Positions 1 to 8,488 are shown, counted from the first letter of the stretch. The stretch is 14,518 nucleotides of DNA from an uncultured Alphaproteobacteria bacterium (GCA_937868035.1 CALMLK010000363.1:1-14518), one strand, 5' to 3'. Notes: generated by a model from the sequence alone, not told the origin. Numbers and translations: made by a program.

Positions 1-112
1 TATTTCACGTACATCGGGTTTCATCGGCATGGAGCGCTCGGCTCTGCACCGGAAGATCAAGATGCTCGGCCTCTCGTCCCGCGAAGAGGAAGCGAGCGAA
101 ACACCCTCATGA
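1..112 (+). CDS. ntrX: NtrX-type response regulator, C-terminal end only
   Basis: Only the last 36 codons are in the window; the gene enters from the left, with frame starting at base 2 and TGA at 110-112. The peptide contains GMERSALHRKIKMLGL, the recognition helix of a Fis-type helix-turn-helix as found at the C-terminus of NtrC-family activators. The wording GMERSALHRK is typical of NtrX rather than NtrC, where the equivalent helix reads more like GLNRNTLRKK. NtrX is the DNA-binding partner of the sensor kinase NtrY in alphaproteobacteria, linked to nitrogen metabolism and redox or envelope responses. The hfq gene directly downstream supports the assignment, since ntrYX-hfq is a common alphaproteobacterial order. 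The receiver and AAA+ domains lie outside the window and were not seen. Confidence 0.8.
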   Translation, partial: ISRTSGFIGMERSALHRKIKMLGLSSREEEASETPS

Positions 113-208
113 CACACGTAGAGATGGCATCTTTTGCCATTCCACCGTTTGTGTTAGTGAGCATGTGAGCTTAGGCGGCAACAAAACAACAAAAGAGGCA
201 AGCAGACG
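113..208 (+). promoter_or_regulatory. ntrX-hfq intergenic region and hfq leader
   Basis: These 96 bases separate ntrX from hfq. A perfect 6-base inverted repeat with a 5-base loop (ATGGCA at 124-129, TGCCAT at 135-140) sits just after the ntrX stop; it is short and lacks a following T-run, so it is at most a weak terminator. No convincing -35/-10 pair for hfq was found. The last 30 bases are purine/A-rich, with four consecutive A-R-N triplets (AAC AAC AAA AGA, 185-196) that run into the ribosome-binding site AGAGG (194-198), ten bases before the hfq ATG. ARN triplets are the sequence class bound by the distal face of Hfq, so autoregulation is possible; that is inference. Confidence 0.4.
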
Positions 209-454
209 ATGGCCCAGGAAAAGCCCCAGAATCTCCAGGACACCTTCCTAAATCACGTGCGCAAATCGAAGGTCCCCGTGACGGTGTTCCTCGTCAACGG
301 CGTCAAGCTCCAAGGCATCATCACATGGTTTGACAATTTCTGCCTCTTGCTGCGACGTGACGGCGTGTCACAGCTTGTCTACAAGCACGCGATCTCGACC
401 ATCATGCCGGGCGCGCCGATCAGCCTTTTTGATGATGAAAACGGTGGCTCTTGA
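209..454 (+). CDS. hfq: RNA chaperone Hfq
   Basis: An 81-residue Sm-like RNA-binding protein that forms a hexameric ring and pairs small regulatory RNAs with mRNAs in the cytoplasm. The Sm1 region includes Gln10, the run [10 protein letters not shown] (27-36) and WFDNF (40-44). The Sm2 signature YKH is at 58-60, with the following AISTIMP as in canonical Hfq. The rim basic patch is Arg18-Lys19-Lys21. The C-terminal tail after residue 70 is short and acidic, as usual in alphaproteobacteria and unlike the long E. coli tail. The ATG at 209 is preceded by AGAGG at 194-198. The stop codon overlaps the start of hflX, so the two genes are almost certainly co-transcribed and translationally coupled. 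Confidence 0.98.
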   Translation: MAQEKPQNLQDTFLNHVRKSKVPVTVFLVNGVKLQGIITWFDNFCLLLRRDGVSQLVYKHAISTIMPGAPISLFDDENGGS

Positions 455-1836
455 GTGCACGCAAGCCGGCCCGCAAAGCGGCCGTAACGATCGGGGAAGG
501 TGACGGCCCCTCGGGCAATACGGGCATTGCCGTCGTCGTTCATGTCGAACCGAAATCAGGCACCGCAGAGAATGCGCGGTCTGCCCAGTCGCGGCTCGAT
601 GAAGCATTGGGCCTCACCCGGGCCATCCGCCTCATGGTGGCACATTCGCTCATCGTGCCACTCGCCGCACCGAAGCCCGCCACGCTCATCGGCTCCGGCA
701 AGGTTGAGGAGATCGCCGCCATCGTGGCGGAGCAGGATGCCGGGCTGGTCATCGTCAACGCCCAGCTTTCACCCATCCAGCAGCGCAACCTCGAGCGCGC
801 ATGGAAGGCCAAGGTGCTGGACCGCACCGGCCTCATTCTCGAAATCTTCGGCGAACGTGCTTCGACCCGCGAAGGCACGCTGCAGGTGGAACTGGCGCAT
901 CTGCGCTACCAGAAGAGCCGCCTCGTGCGCTCCTGGACCCATCTGGAACGGCAGCGCGGCGGCTTCGGCTTCCTGGGAGGCCCCGGCGAAAGCCAGATCG
1001 AAGCAGACCGTCGCCTCATTCAGGAACGGATCGCTCGCCTGGAGAAGCAGCTGGCTGATGTCGTGAAGACTCGCGGTCTGCACCGGGCAGGGCGCTCGCG
1101 CGTGCCGTATCCCGTGGTCGCCCTCGTCGGATACACCAACGCCGGAAAGTCCACGCTCTTCAACCGCCTCACCAATGCGCAGGTCCTGGCGAAGGACATG
1201 CTGTTCGCCACGCTCGATCCCACCATGCGGGTGATCGAACTGCCGCATGGGCGCAAGATCATTCTCTCGGACACCGTGGGCTTCATCTCCGATTTGCCAA
1301 CGGCCCTCATCGCCGCCTTCCGCGCGACGCTAGAGGAGGTGCTGGCCGCCGATGTGATCCTGCATGTGCGCGATGTCAGCCACCCGGAGACCGAAGCCCA
1401 GGCGCAGGACGTGTTGACCGTGCTGGAAGAACTCGGCATCGGCGAAGCGAACCGCGAGCATCTGCTCGAAGTCTGGAACAAGGCGGACCTTCTGGAACCG
1501 CTGGAATACGCCCAGCGGGAAGCATCAGCAGGGCGGCGGCCCGATTGCGTGCTCGTCTCTTCGGTCGATGGCACGGGACTGGATGACCTGCTGCTGCGTG
1601 TGGAAAAACGCCTGGGACGCACGGCAGACCTGTATTCGGTCACGCTGGAGGGAAGCGACGGCAAGGGGCTGGCATGGCTGCACCGCCGCTGCGAAGTGAT
1701 CTCGCGCCGCGACCTCAAGAACGGCAACATGCGCATCGAAGTCCGGATGGATGCTGACAGGGCAGGCCAAGCCAAGGCCCTTTTCGGCCGCGCCATGAAA
1801 AAGGTTACGGCTGCGAGTCTGGCCGCCCCTGAATAG
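451..1836 (+). CDS. hflX: GTPase HflX (ribosome-splitting/rescue factor)
   Basis: A 461-residue protein that in other bacteria binds the 50S subunit and splits stalled or heat-damaged ribosomes using GTP. The N-terminal HflX domain carries the hallmark glycine-rich stretch [17 protein letters not shown] at about 171-187, followed by a basic coiled region. The G domain shows G1 GYTNAGKS at 227-234, G3 DTVG at 274-277 and G4 NKAD at 343-346. Length is slightly above the E. coli protein (426 residues) because of an N-terminal basic extension and a longer C-terminal domain. The start is a TTG at 451 that overlaps the hfq stop in TTGA; no better in-frame start lies nearby, and only a weak GGTGG precedes it. 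The tight junction points to translation coupled to hfq. Confidence 0.96.
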   Translation: MSARKPARKAAVTIGEGDGPSGNTGIAVVVHVEPKSGTAENARSAQSRLDEALGLTRAIRLMVAHSLIVPLAAPKPATLIGSGKVEEIAAIVAEQDAGLVIVNAQLSPIQQRNLERAWKAKVLDRTGLILEIFGERASTREGTLQVELAHLRYQKSRLVRSWTHLERQRGGFGFLGGPGESQIEADRRLIQERIARLEKQLADVVKTRGLHRAGRSRVPYPVVALVGYTNAGKSTLFNRLTNAQVLAKDMLFATLDPTMRVIELPHGRKIILSDTVGFISDLPTALIAAFRATLEEVLAADVILHVRDVSHPETEAQAQDVLTVLEELGIGEANREHLLEVWNKADLLEPLEYAQREASAGRRPDCVLVSSVDGTGLDDLLLRVEKRLGRTADLYSVTLEGSDGKGLAWLHRRCEVISRRDLKNGNMRIEVRMDADRAGQAKALFGRAMKKVTAASLAAPE

Positions 1837-1841
1837 CGGCA

Positions 1842-1856
1842 GGCCTGTTACAGGCC
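1842..1856. terminator. Candidate bidirectional terminator hairpin between hflX and mazG
   Basis: GGCCTG (1842-1847) and CAGGCC (1851-1856) form a perfect 6-base stem around the loop TTA, which is the mazG stop codon read on the plus strand. It begins 5 bases after the hflX stop and lies exactly where the two convergent genes meet. There is no T-run on either side, so intrinsic termination would be weak; the position is the main support. Confidence 0.4.
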
Positions 1857-2693
1857 CTTCGCCTTCGCCTCATCCCACAGCGCATCCATTTCCGCGAGAT
1901 CGGATTGGGCAGGCGTCTTGCCCCGTGCCTTCAGCGCATCCTCGATGTGGGCAAAGCGGCGCTCGAATTTGGCGTTGGCGCCGCGCAGTGCCGCTTCCGG
2001 ATCAATGCCATAGTGACGCGCCAGATTGGCGACGACGAACAACAGGTCGCCCAATTCTTCACCGCGTTTCTCGGGCGGGGCCTCGCGCAACTCGGCCACT
2101 TCCTCGTTGATCTTGTCGTAGACGAAATCCACGGCCGGCCAGTCGAAGCCCACTTTGGCCGCCTTGGCCTGCAGCTTCAGCGCCCGGGACAGGGCAGGCA
2201 GCGCCAGCGCCACGGTGGAGAGAAGCCGCTCCTGGTCCTTGCCGGTGGCCGCTCGCTCCTTGGCCTTGTTGGCCTCCCAGAACCCCTTGGCCACGCCCGC
2301 GGCACGCGCCTCGGCATCACCGAAAACATGGGGGTGCCGGCGGATCATCTTGCGCACCACGCCCTCGATCACATCATCGAAGGTGAAGCTGCCTTCCTCG
2401 GCAGCCATCTGCGCATGGTAGATGGGCTGGAGCAGGAGATCGCCCAACTCGTCGCAAAGCTCCGCCCGGGACCCGCGCGCGATGGCGTCGGCCACCTCAT
2501 AGGCTTCCTCGATGGTGTAAGGCGCAATCGACGCGAAGTCCTGTTCCAGATCCCAAGGACAGCCAGTCACCGGGGTGCGCAGCGCCTGCATGAGGGCGCG
2601 CAACGTCCCGATGTCACGCGGGTCCATCGCCGCCACATCGGAGGGTGCAGCCGCCAGTGCGGGGGATGGGGAACCGGCCTTGGAAGCGGTCAT
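1848..2693 (-). CDS. mazG: Nucleoside triphosphate pyrophosphohydrolase MazG
   Basis: A 281-residue cytoplasmic enzyme of the all-alpha NTP pyrophosphohydrolase superfamily, which hydrolyses (d)NTPs to monophosphates and pyrophosphate and helps clear aberrant nucleotides. Two MazG domains are visible, as in E. coli MazG. The first has Glu62, Glu63, Glu66 and the ELGD motif at 82-85; the second has Glu197, Glu198, Glu201 and ELGD at 213-216. The signature CPWDLEQ is at 45-51. The ATG at 2693 gives an Ala/Pro/Ser-rich N-terminal extension of about 22 residues; an alternative ATG at 2627 (MDPRDIG) would give a length nearer the family norm. The open frame continues upstream past 2693 into the neighbouring gene, but that part lacks MazG character. 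It converges with hflX and follows the 831-residue gene after 136 bases. Confidence 0.96.
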   Translation of the reverse strand: MTASKAGSPSPALAAAPSDVAAMDPRDIGTLRALMQALRTPVTGCPWDLEQDFASIAPYTIEEAYEVADAIARGSRAELCDELGDLLLQPIYHAQMAAEEGSFTFDDVIEGVVRKMIRRHPHVFGDAEARAAGVAKGFWEANKAKERAATGKDQERLLSTVALALPALSRALKLQAKAAKVGFDWPAVDFVYDKINEEVAELREAPPEKRGEELGDLLFVVANLARHYGIDPEAALRGANAKFERRFAHIEDALKARGKTPAQSDLAEMDALWDEAKAKGL

Positions 2694-2829
2694 GGGCAAC
2701 TCTCGTGGGCGAATGCGTTCATTCGCATAATATATATTATGGAATATTCGGATGTGATCCGGAAAGACCGCCGGGAGCAGTTTTATCCGCCCCCGGGAAT
2801 GGTTTACGGCAATGCGCTGAGGTTTTCCA
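2694..2829 (-). promoter_or_regulatory. Palindrome-rich AT island upstream of mazG, candidate promoter/operator
   Basis: This 136-base gap is the leader of mazG and the 3' flank of the 831-residue gene. It contains a perfect 7-base stem with a 4-base loop (GCGAATG at 2709-2715, CATTCGC at 2720-2726). Directly adjoining is a perfect 14-base palindrome, ATAATATATATTAT (2727-2740), then GAATATTC (2742-2749). A further hairpin follows, CGGAT (2749-2753) with ATCCG (2757-2761). The AT-rich core stands out against GC-rich surroundings and offers several -10-like hexamers for minus-strand transcription (for example CATAAT or TATTAT), but no good -35 was found. I read it as a probable mazG promoter region with operator-like symmetry; the regulator is unknown. 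Confidence 0.4.
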
Positions 2830-5325
2830 TCAACGCAACGGCGCCTGCTTCGCCCAGGGCCGCGGCTTGCAGTTCGGCACCTTGTTGAAGTTCGCATCCC
2901 ACACATTGTCCATGCAGTCGAACCAGTACGGCGTCTGCTTGGCCCAGGACGTATCCTTGAACTTCGCCTGCAGCAGTTCCTGCGCCGGCTTGGAATACGC
3001 CTTGTGGCCGCCATGCCAGTTGCAGCCATAGCGCACGACCTGGTTGGCGAGCGCCAGCGCTTCCGGCGCGCCGTCATTGCCCTTGCTAACCTTGCCCCAG
3101 CGGATCGCCGCCTGCGTCAGCAGCCGCGGCGCGGATGGCGCCTTGGTCAGCCGTGACACCTCGGACCAGTCCACGGCCTTGACCATGGGATGCGCCTTCA
3201 GCAGTCCATCGCGCGCCGCCTGGGCCTGCGCCACGGCGCCGTCCTCAAGGACGGGCTTCAGTTCATCGGCATTGTAGTCAGCCGCGGCGGTGACGCCGGA
3301 GTCATCGTCAAAGCGCTTGCGCAAGGCGCCCAACTGCCGGTCAGTCTCCAGCGGACACCACCAGTTCTTGTCATTGTGATCATAGGAGTCCACAGCCGCG
3401 AACGAATCGCGCTTGGCCTCGATGGCGTCGGTCCAGTCGGCCGAGTTCAGCAGAATGCCAAAGCGCGGGTTGCGCAGGATGGTTAACAGCCACTGCCGTT
3501 CGGTACGCAGCTTGGGATAAGCCGTCTTCACCGCCTCGAACGCTGATTTCAGCTCCGGATTGGCGGCGAGCATGGCGTCCGTATCCGCAGCCTTGGGCAT
3601 GCGCCCACGGGCATAATCCCGCGTCCACGCCGCACGCAGCAGCAGTGCTTTCTGTTCCGGAGCAAACGCAGCGTTGCCGGCAAGTTCCCGCAACGTCTTG
3701 GCGGCAAGCAGGTTGAACAGCGGATTGCCGAGCTTGGCGTTGCTCAGCGTCAGCGCTTCAGCAAACTTCGCCTGGTCCTCGGCAACCCAGCCCATGAAGT
3801 TGCTGTAGATCGCGGCGGTGCCTTCGCGCTCATATTGCTCGCGTTTGCCGATCGCCTCCAGCAGCGCGGGCGTGATCAGGGCATCGCGCAGACGCCGCCC
3901 CTCCTCCGCGTTGCCGCTCGCCAGCACGGCATTCATCAGGCGCGGCAGAATGATGTCGATCATGCCGCTGGTGTAGCCCGTGGGCAGGCCCTTCAGCCCC
4001 GCATAGGCCTCATCATATTTGCCAGCGAGCACCGAAAGGCGCGTGGCCTCCCGGGCAAGCTCGATCACCGCCGCCGTGTCCGGCGCGTCGCCACAGGACG
4101 ACTGCGCCTTGGTGGCTGCATCCTTGGCCTTGGCCCACAGCGCCGCGCGGGTCGCATCGTCCGTGCCGGCCTTCAAGGCGTCGATCATGTCGCGGGCAGA
4201 TCCCGTGATGCCCGCCGCAGCCGGTTGCTGGGCCATGGCGCGGTCAACATAGGAGGCGCTCCAGGCATTCCACTTCGGGCCGATCATGGTCCACGGCGCA
4301 CGGTCCTGCATCTTGGCGACAGACTGGCCCGTCATCATCCACAGCACCATCGGATGTTTGCGGCTGGCGTCCACCAGTGCCTTCGACACAGTGGCGTTGG
4401 CCGGCAGCGTGCCGCTCACCCACCAGTCGTCCTGCTTGTCGCGCACGCCGACAAAGTCGATGTCGTAGAGGGCCGAGGAATATTCCCCCTGCGCCTTGGG
4501 ATCCGCCATGATGGCGGATGCAGGCTGGCTCAAGGTCGCCACCGTGTTGTCGATCAGCGTGCTCCATCCCGCTGGCGTGTCTTCCAGGTTGGCGATGTAG
4601 CCTTGCAGGTCCTTGGTGATGACATGCACCGAGGCCAGCGACGGATCAGCCAGGATGGCTGCTGCCTCGGCCCGGGCTTCGGTGAGGTTCTTGGCATTGG
4701 CCAGCAAGTTCGCCACGTTGTAACGCGCCGCGGCCTTGTGCGGTGAGGCACTGGCGCCGATCGCCTTGAACATCTGTACGGCCTTCGTCTTGTCCGCACC
4801 ATAGAAAGCAACGGAAGCCTCCTGATAGGCACGGTCATCCTGTTGCATCTGGGCCAATTCAGGCTTCACTTCGAGAGGATCGGGCAATGCTGCCTGGCCG
4901 GTGTCCGTACCATCACAGGCCTTCATCACCCGCGCCTGCGATTTCAGCCATTGCTTGATGTAGGGGTCTGTGGGCCCCAGCTTTGCAATGCGCGCCTCCA
5001 GCACTTCCAGCGGATAAGACATGCGGCACTCATAGGGCACGTTCTGCAGGTCCGGCATGTCAGGTGCCAGTTCGGCCGCGCGCTTCTTCCACGCTTCGGT
5101 CGCGGCGTATCCGCTGTAGAACGGGCTGTCGGTGGTCACATCAGGTGCCCCAAGCCCGTTGAGCTTGCGCCAGCTTGCGGCCCCGAAGGGGGCCCTGGCA
5201 AAACCATCCATGGCGGCATTCAACTTTTCCGGCGTGCAGGCGGCTTGCGCCAGCGCCGGGGCGGCAGCGGCAAGCGGCGTAAGCGAAAGCGCCAGCATAA
5301 AGCTGGCAAGGCGGCGGCTCTTCAT
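2830..5325 (-). CDS. Large exported protein of unknown function (831 aa)
   Basis: I do not recognise a named family. The protein starts with a clear Sec signal peptide: MKSRR, a hydrophobic core to about residue 24, and an AxA cleavage site near ALA/AQA at 24-28, so it should be periplasmic. The mature part is mostly Ala-rich helices. About residues 165-230 and 430-560 look like tetratricopeptide-type helical hairpins, without a crisp repeat. There are eight cysteines (30, 100, 137, 411, 657, 768, 804, 819), three of them in the last 64 residues, compatible with disulfides. The C-terminus is rich in Trp and aromatic residues (SWAKQTPYWF, 793-802). The ATG at 5325 is chosen because GGAGG lies five bases upstream; a TTG four codons earlier would lie on that site. 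It follows the MBL gene by 23 bases, so it is probably in the same operon. Confidence 0.85.
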   Translation of the reverse strand: MKSRRLASFMLALSLTPLAAAAPALAQAACTPEKLNAAMDGFARAPFGAASWRKLNGLGAPDVTTDSPFYSGYAATEAWKKRAAELAPDMPDLQNVPYECRMSYPLEVLEARIAKLGPTDPYIKQWLKSQARVMKACDGTDTGQAALPDPLEVKPELAQMQQDDRAYQEASVAFYGADKTKAVQMFKAIGASASPHKAAARYNVANLLANAKNLTEARAEAAAILADPSLASVHVITKDLQGYIANLEDTPAGWSTLIDNTVATLSQPASAIMADPKAQGEYSSALYDIDFVGVRDKQDDWWVSGTLPANATVSKALVDASRKHPMVLWMMTGQSVAKMQDRAPWTMIGPKWNAWSASYVDRAMAQQPAAAGITGSARDMIDALKAGTDDATRAALWAKAKDAATKAQSSCGDAPDTAAVIELAREATRLSVLAGKYDEAYAGLKGLPTGYTSGMIDIILPRLMNAVLASGNAEEGRRLRDALITPALLEAIGKREQYEREGTAAIYSNFMGWVAEDQAKFAEALTLSNAKLGNPLFNLLAAKTLRELAGNAAFAPEQKALLLRAAWTRDYARGRMPKAADTDAMLAANPELKSAFEAVKTAYPKLRTERQWLLTILRNPRFGILLNSADWTDAIEAKRDSFAAVDSYDHNDKNWWCPLETDRQLGALRKRFDDDSGVTAAADYNADELKPVLEDGAVAQAQAARDGLLKAHPMVKAVDWSEVSRLTKAPSAPRLLTQAAIRWGKVSKGNDGAPEALALANQVVRYGCNWHGGHKAYSKPAQELLQAKFKDTSWAKQTPYWFDCMDNVWDANFNKVPNCKPRPWAKQAPLR

Positions 5326-5335
5326 GAAATCCTCC
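5326..5335 (-). promoter_or_regulatory. Strong ribosome-binding site deciding the start of the 831-aa gene
   Basis: On the minus strand GGAGG (5335-5331) is followed by ATTTC and then ATG at 5325. This 5-base spacing fixes the start at MKSRR and excludes the upstream in-frame TTG, whose codon adjoins GGAGG itself. Confidence 0.75.
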
Positions 5336-5348
5336 AAGGGACGGGCAT

Positions 5349-6143
5349 TCAGGCTTCGATCACCAGCCCGTCATGGGCCGGTATAACATGGGACGGCAAT
5401 TCCGCGCACAGGGTCGCATAGTCCATATCAATATGCATGTTGGTGAGGATGGCCCGCCGCGGTTTTATGCGGTCAATCCACGCCAGCGTTTGCGGCAGGG
5501 AAAAATGACTGGGGTGCGGCGTCCGTTTCAGGGCGTCAACAATCCACAGGTCGAGGCCCTGCAGCGCAGCCACGGCGCTGTCGTCCAGATCGTTGACGTC
5601 AGGCGAATATGCGATGTTGCCAACGCGGAAGCCAAGCGCATTGATGTTGCCGTGCTGCATGTTGAAGGGCAGCGCGGCAAGCGCACCCCCTGCTCCCTCC
5701 GTGGCAAACGGCGTGCCCGCCACGATGGCATGATGGCGCAGTACGGGCGGATAGTCGCTGCCCTCCGGCGCGGCGAAGCAATAGGCAAAGCGCGACATGA
5801 GCATCGAGGACGTAGGTGCGTCGGCCCAGATCGGCACCTTGCGCCGCATGCGCAGGAAGAAACCACGCAACTCGTCGATGCCATGCGTATGGTCGGCATG
5901 TTCGTGAGTGTACCAGACGCCATCGATCTCGGAGACATTGGCCGACAGCATCTGCTCGCGAAGATCGGGCGATGTATCGATGAGCACCCGCGTGGTGCCG
6001 CCCGTGCCTGTCTGTTCCAGCATGATCGAACAGCGCCGGCGGCGGTTCTTCGCGTTGGCCGGATCACACGAACCCCAGTCGCCGCCCACGCGCGGCACGC
6101 CGCCCGAGGAGCCGCATCCGAGGATCGTGATGCGGAGGCTCAC
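5349..6143 (-). CDS. MBL-fold metal-dependent hydrolase, PhnP-like
   Basis: A 264-residue metallo-beta-lactamase-fold protein. The N-terminus ILGCGSSGGVPRVGGDWGSC (7-26) is the glycine-rich strand-turn seen in PhnP/cyclic phosphodiesterase-like members. The metal motif HxHxDH is present as His80, His82, Asp84 and His85. Further likely ligands are His164, Asp182 and His237, with His213 in PSHFS as a probable active-site residue. The substrate is not known. Family members of this type are often labelled phosphoribosyl cyclic phosphate phosphodiesterases, but no phosphonate genes are nearby, so that label should not be taken literally. The start is GTG at 6143, sharing GTGA with the tatD stop and preceded by GGAGG at 6155-6151, seven bases upstream. 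The position directly after tatD is conserved in many alphaproteobacteria. Confidence 0.92.
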   Translation of the reverse strand: MSLRITILGCGSSGGVPRVGGDWGSCDPANAKNRRRRCSIMLEQTGTGGTTRVLIDTSPDLREQMLSANVSEIDGVWYTHEHADHTHGIDELRGFFLRMRRKVPIWADAPTSSMLMSRFAYCFAAPEGSDYPPVLRHHAIVAGTPFATEGAGGALAALPFNMQHGNINALGFRVGNIAYSPDVNDLDDSAVAALQGLDLWIVDALKRTPHPSHFSLPQTLAWIDRIKPRRAILTNMHIDMDYATLCAELPSHVIPAHDGLVIEA

Positions 6144-6937
6144 GTATAGGCCTCCGGCTTCGGCACCTTGCTGAAGTGCCGGAAGAAATTGTCGCTGGTC
6201 ACGCGCGCCATGTGGACCGCATCAACACCCCGCGCCGTGGCGAGATGGTTCAGTGTGTTCACCACGAAAGCGGGTTCGTTGTCCTTGCCCCGGTGCGGCA
6301 CCGGCGCGAGATAAGGTGCATCAGTCTCGACGAGAATGCGATCCTCTGGCAGGCCCATGGCCGTCTGCCGCAGGTTCTCCGCCGACTTGTAGGTGAGGAT
6401 GCCGCTGAACGACACCATGAGCCCCAACTCCACGCCCTTCTTCGCCAGCCAATCCTGCGACGTGAAGCAGTGCAGCACGGCCTTGAAGGCACCCTTCGCC
6501 ATCTCCTCTTCCAGCACCCGGGCCGTATCGTCCTCGGCCTCGCGGGTATGGATGACGAGTGGCAGGCCGGTTTCACGGGCCGCCGCGATCTGGGTGCGGA
6601 AGCCGCTCATCTGCGCCTCGCGGGGCGACAGGTCGTAGTGATAGTCCAGCCCGGCCTCGCCGATGCCGACCACCTTCGGGTGCTGCGCCAGCCGCACGTA
6701 TTCGGCCAGCGGCACATCCAGTTCTTCGTGGGCATTGTGCGGATGCGTGCCGACCGTGCAGAACACGTTGGCGTTCTCCTCCGCGATCCGCAGCAGGTTT
6801 GGAAACTTCGCAACGCGCGAACTGATCGACAGCATCAGGCCCACACCCGCGGCCTCGGCCCGCGCCAACACCGCGGGGAGGTTCTCCTGCATGCCGGGAA
6901 AATCCAGGTGGCAGTGGCTGTCGACAACCCGCATCAT
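6140..6937 (-). CDS. tatD: TatD-family metal-dependent hydrolase
   Basis: A 265-residue TIM-barrel amidohydrolase-type enzyme. Metal ligands of the TatD family are all in place: His8 and His10 in DSHCHLD, Glu94 in [10 protein letters not shown], His130 in LVIHTRE, His156 in LHCFTS and Asp206 in ETDAPYL. Characterised relatives are 3'-5' DNA/RNA exonucleases or D-aminoacyl-tRNA deacylase-like enzymes; the exact activity here is not shown by the sequence. In spite of the name it is not part of the Tat translocon. The start is taken as ATG at 6937, overlapping the metG stop in ATGA; a second ATG follows at once at 6934. The 3' end overlaps the MBL gene by four bases. The metG-tatD-MBL order suggests one operon. 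Confidence 0.95.
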   Translation of the reverse strand: MMRVVDSHCHLDFPGMQENLPAVLARAEAAGVGLMLSISSRVAKFPNLLRIAEENANVFCTVGTHPHNAHEELDVPLAEYVRLAQHPKVVGIGEAGLDYHYDLSPREAQMSGFRTQIAAARETGLPLVIHTREAEDDTARVLEEEMAKGAFKAVLHCFTSQDWLAKKGVELGLMVSFSGILTYKSAENLRQTAMGLPEDRILVETDAPYLAPVPHRGKDNEPAFVVNTLNHLATARGVDAVHMARVTSDNFFRHFSKVPKPEAYT

Positions 6938-8484
6938 GATTTCGCTGCTTCTGCCTCGGGATCGACATAGCGCGGGAACACCGGCGAAGGCGCGGGCAAG
7001 GCCGTGCCGGCCACCAGGGCGGAATCAAAATCGGTAAAGCGCCGGGCCGCCGCCGGCACAGCCAGAAGGTCCAGCAACTTGGCTGATGATGCAGGCACGT
7101 AGGGCTGGATCATCAGGCCCACGCGGCGCAGCACTTCCGCCGTGACGTACAGGACTGTCTCCATGCGCACCGGATCCGTCTTCTTCAACGCCCATGGCTC
7201 CTGTCCCGCGAAGTAGCGGTTGGCATCGGCCACCACCTTCCAGATCGCATCCATGGATTTGGAAATCGCGTAAGCCTTGTGCTGGGCGCGGCACTCGCCA
7301 AGCAGTGCCTTGGCCGCATCGAGCATCACCGTATCGGCTTCGCTCAACGCACCACACACCGGAACCTGCGCGCCGCAGTTCTTGCCAATCATCGAGAGCG
7401 AGCGCTGGGCGAGATTGCCAAGGTCATTGGCGAGATCGGCGTTAATGCGGCCCACGATGGCATCATGGCTGTAGGAACCATCGGAGCCATAGGGCACTTC
7501 GCGCATGAAGAAGTAGCGCACCGGATCGACACCATAGGCGCTCACCAGGTCGGCGGGAGACACCACGTTGCCGGTGGACTTCGACATCTTCTCGCCCCTG
7601 TTGAACAGGAAGCCATGCACCACGACCTGCTTCGGCACCGGCAGCTTCGCCGACATGAGGAAGGCCGGCCAGTAGATCGCATGGAAGCGCGTGATATCCT
7701 TGCCGATCACGTGCGCCGATGCGGGCCAGAATCCGGCCTTTGCCGCGGCGGCATCGGGAAAGCCCGTGGCGGTGATGTAGTTGGTGAGCGCGTCCACCCA
7801 CACATACATGACGTGCTTGGGGTTGCCCGGAACGGGAATGCCCCAGTCGAACGTCGTGCGGCTCATGGACAGGTCGTTCAGGCCGCGCTCCACGAACGAA
7901 ATGATCTCGTTGCGGTACTGTTCGGGAACGATGAAGTCCGGGTTGTTCTTGTAATGCTCGAGCAGCGGCTTGGCATAGGCTGAAAGCTTGAAGAAGTAGC
8001 TCTCCTCCTCCACCCATTCCACCAGCGTGTTGGTTTTCAGCGAAAAGCGCCGGCCCTCACGCTCCTCGATTTCATCCTCGCCGTAGTAAGCCTCGTCGCG
8101 CACCGAATACCATCCGGCATATTTCGACAGGTAGATGTCGCCCGCCGCTTCCATGCGCTTCCAGATCTCGGTGACCGCATCCTTGTGGCGCTGCGAGGTG
8201 GTGCGCACGATGTCGTCGGCGCGGGCATTCAGCAATTCGCCCATGGCTTCGAACTGGGTGGCAGTCCGGTCCGCCAGACCCTGTGGCGTCAGGCCTTCCC
8301 GCGCCGCCGTCTGCTGCATCTTCTGGCCGTGCTCATCCATGCCGGTGATGAACAGCACGTCCGCGCCGTCCAGGCGCTTGAACCGCGCCATGACATCGGT
8401 GGCGATGCGCTCGTAGGCATGGCCGATGTGGGGGGCGCCATTCGCATAAGGAATGGCCGTGGAAATCAGGTATTTCTCGCTCAT
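6934..8484 (-). CDS. metG: Methionyl-tRNA synthetase
   Basis: A 516-residue class I aminoacyl-tRNA synthetase that charges tRNA-Met. The HIGH signature is at 19-22 (PHIGHAYE) and the KMSKS loop at 299-303 (EKMSKSTGN). The connective peptide around 122-170 has no CxxC zinc knuckle, so this is the metal-free form. The protein ends without the C-terminal EMAP/Trbp111-like tRNA-binding domain present in E. coli MetG; the short form is usual in alphaproteobacteria. The ATG at 8484 gives [16 protein letters not shown], the expected N-terminus. The open frame continues upstream to 8682 but that stretch lies in holB and lacks homology. It follows holB by 23 bases, and a hairpin occupies its ribosome-binding region. 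Confidence 0.98.
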   Translation of the reverse strand: MSEKYLISTAIPYANGAPHIGHAYERIATDVMARFKRLDGADVLFITGMDEHGQKMQQTAAREGLTPQGLADRTATQFEAMGELLNARADDIVRTTSQRHKDAVTEIWKRMEAAGDIYLSKYAGWYSVRDEAYYGEDEIEEREGRRFSLKTNTLVEWVEEESYFFKLSAYAKPLLEHYKNNPDFIVPEQYRNEIISFVERGLNDLSMSRTTFDWGIPVPGNPKHVMYVWVDALTNYITATGFPDAAAAKAGFWPASAHVIGKDITRFHAIYWPAFLMSAKLPVPKQVVVHGFLFNRGEKMSKSTGNVVSPADLVSAYGVDPVRYFFMREVPYGSDGSYSHDAIVGRINADLANDLGNLAQRSLSMIGKNCGAQVPVCGALSEADTVMLDAAKALLGECRAQHKAYAISKSMDAIWKVVADANRYFAGQEPWALKKTDPVRMETVLYVTAEVLRRVGLMIQPYVPASSAKLLDLLAVPAAARRFTDFDSALVAGTALPAPSPVFPRYVDPEAEAAKS

Positions 8485-8488
8485 GGTA

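Noticed and set aside
126..137. TGGCA...TTGC-like sequence resembling a sigma-54 promoter before hfq, next to ntrX
   Set aside because: The GG and GC doublets are 8 bases apart, and sigma-54 promoters need 10; the match is better explained by a short inverted repeat.
2771..2796. CCGGG/CCCGG stem with a 16-base loop as terminator of the 831-residue gene
   Set aside because: Stem is only five bases with a long loop and no T-run on the minus strand.
1905..2888. 327-codon plus-strand open frame antisense to mazG
   Set aside because: The opposite strand has two intact MazG domains; the antisense peptide has no family features.
2694..3077. Upstream extension of the mazG reading frame
   Set aside because: It runs through the palindromic gap into the 831-residue gene in another frame and codes for low-complexity Arg-rich peptide with no MazG similarity.
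3835..4746. 303-codon plus-strand open frame antisense to the 831-residue gene
   Set aside because: Arg/Gly/His-rich composition without any recognisable motif, opposite a gene with signal peptide and strong ribosome-binding site.
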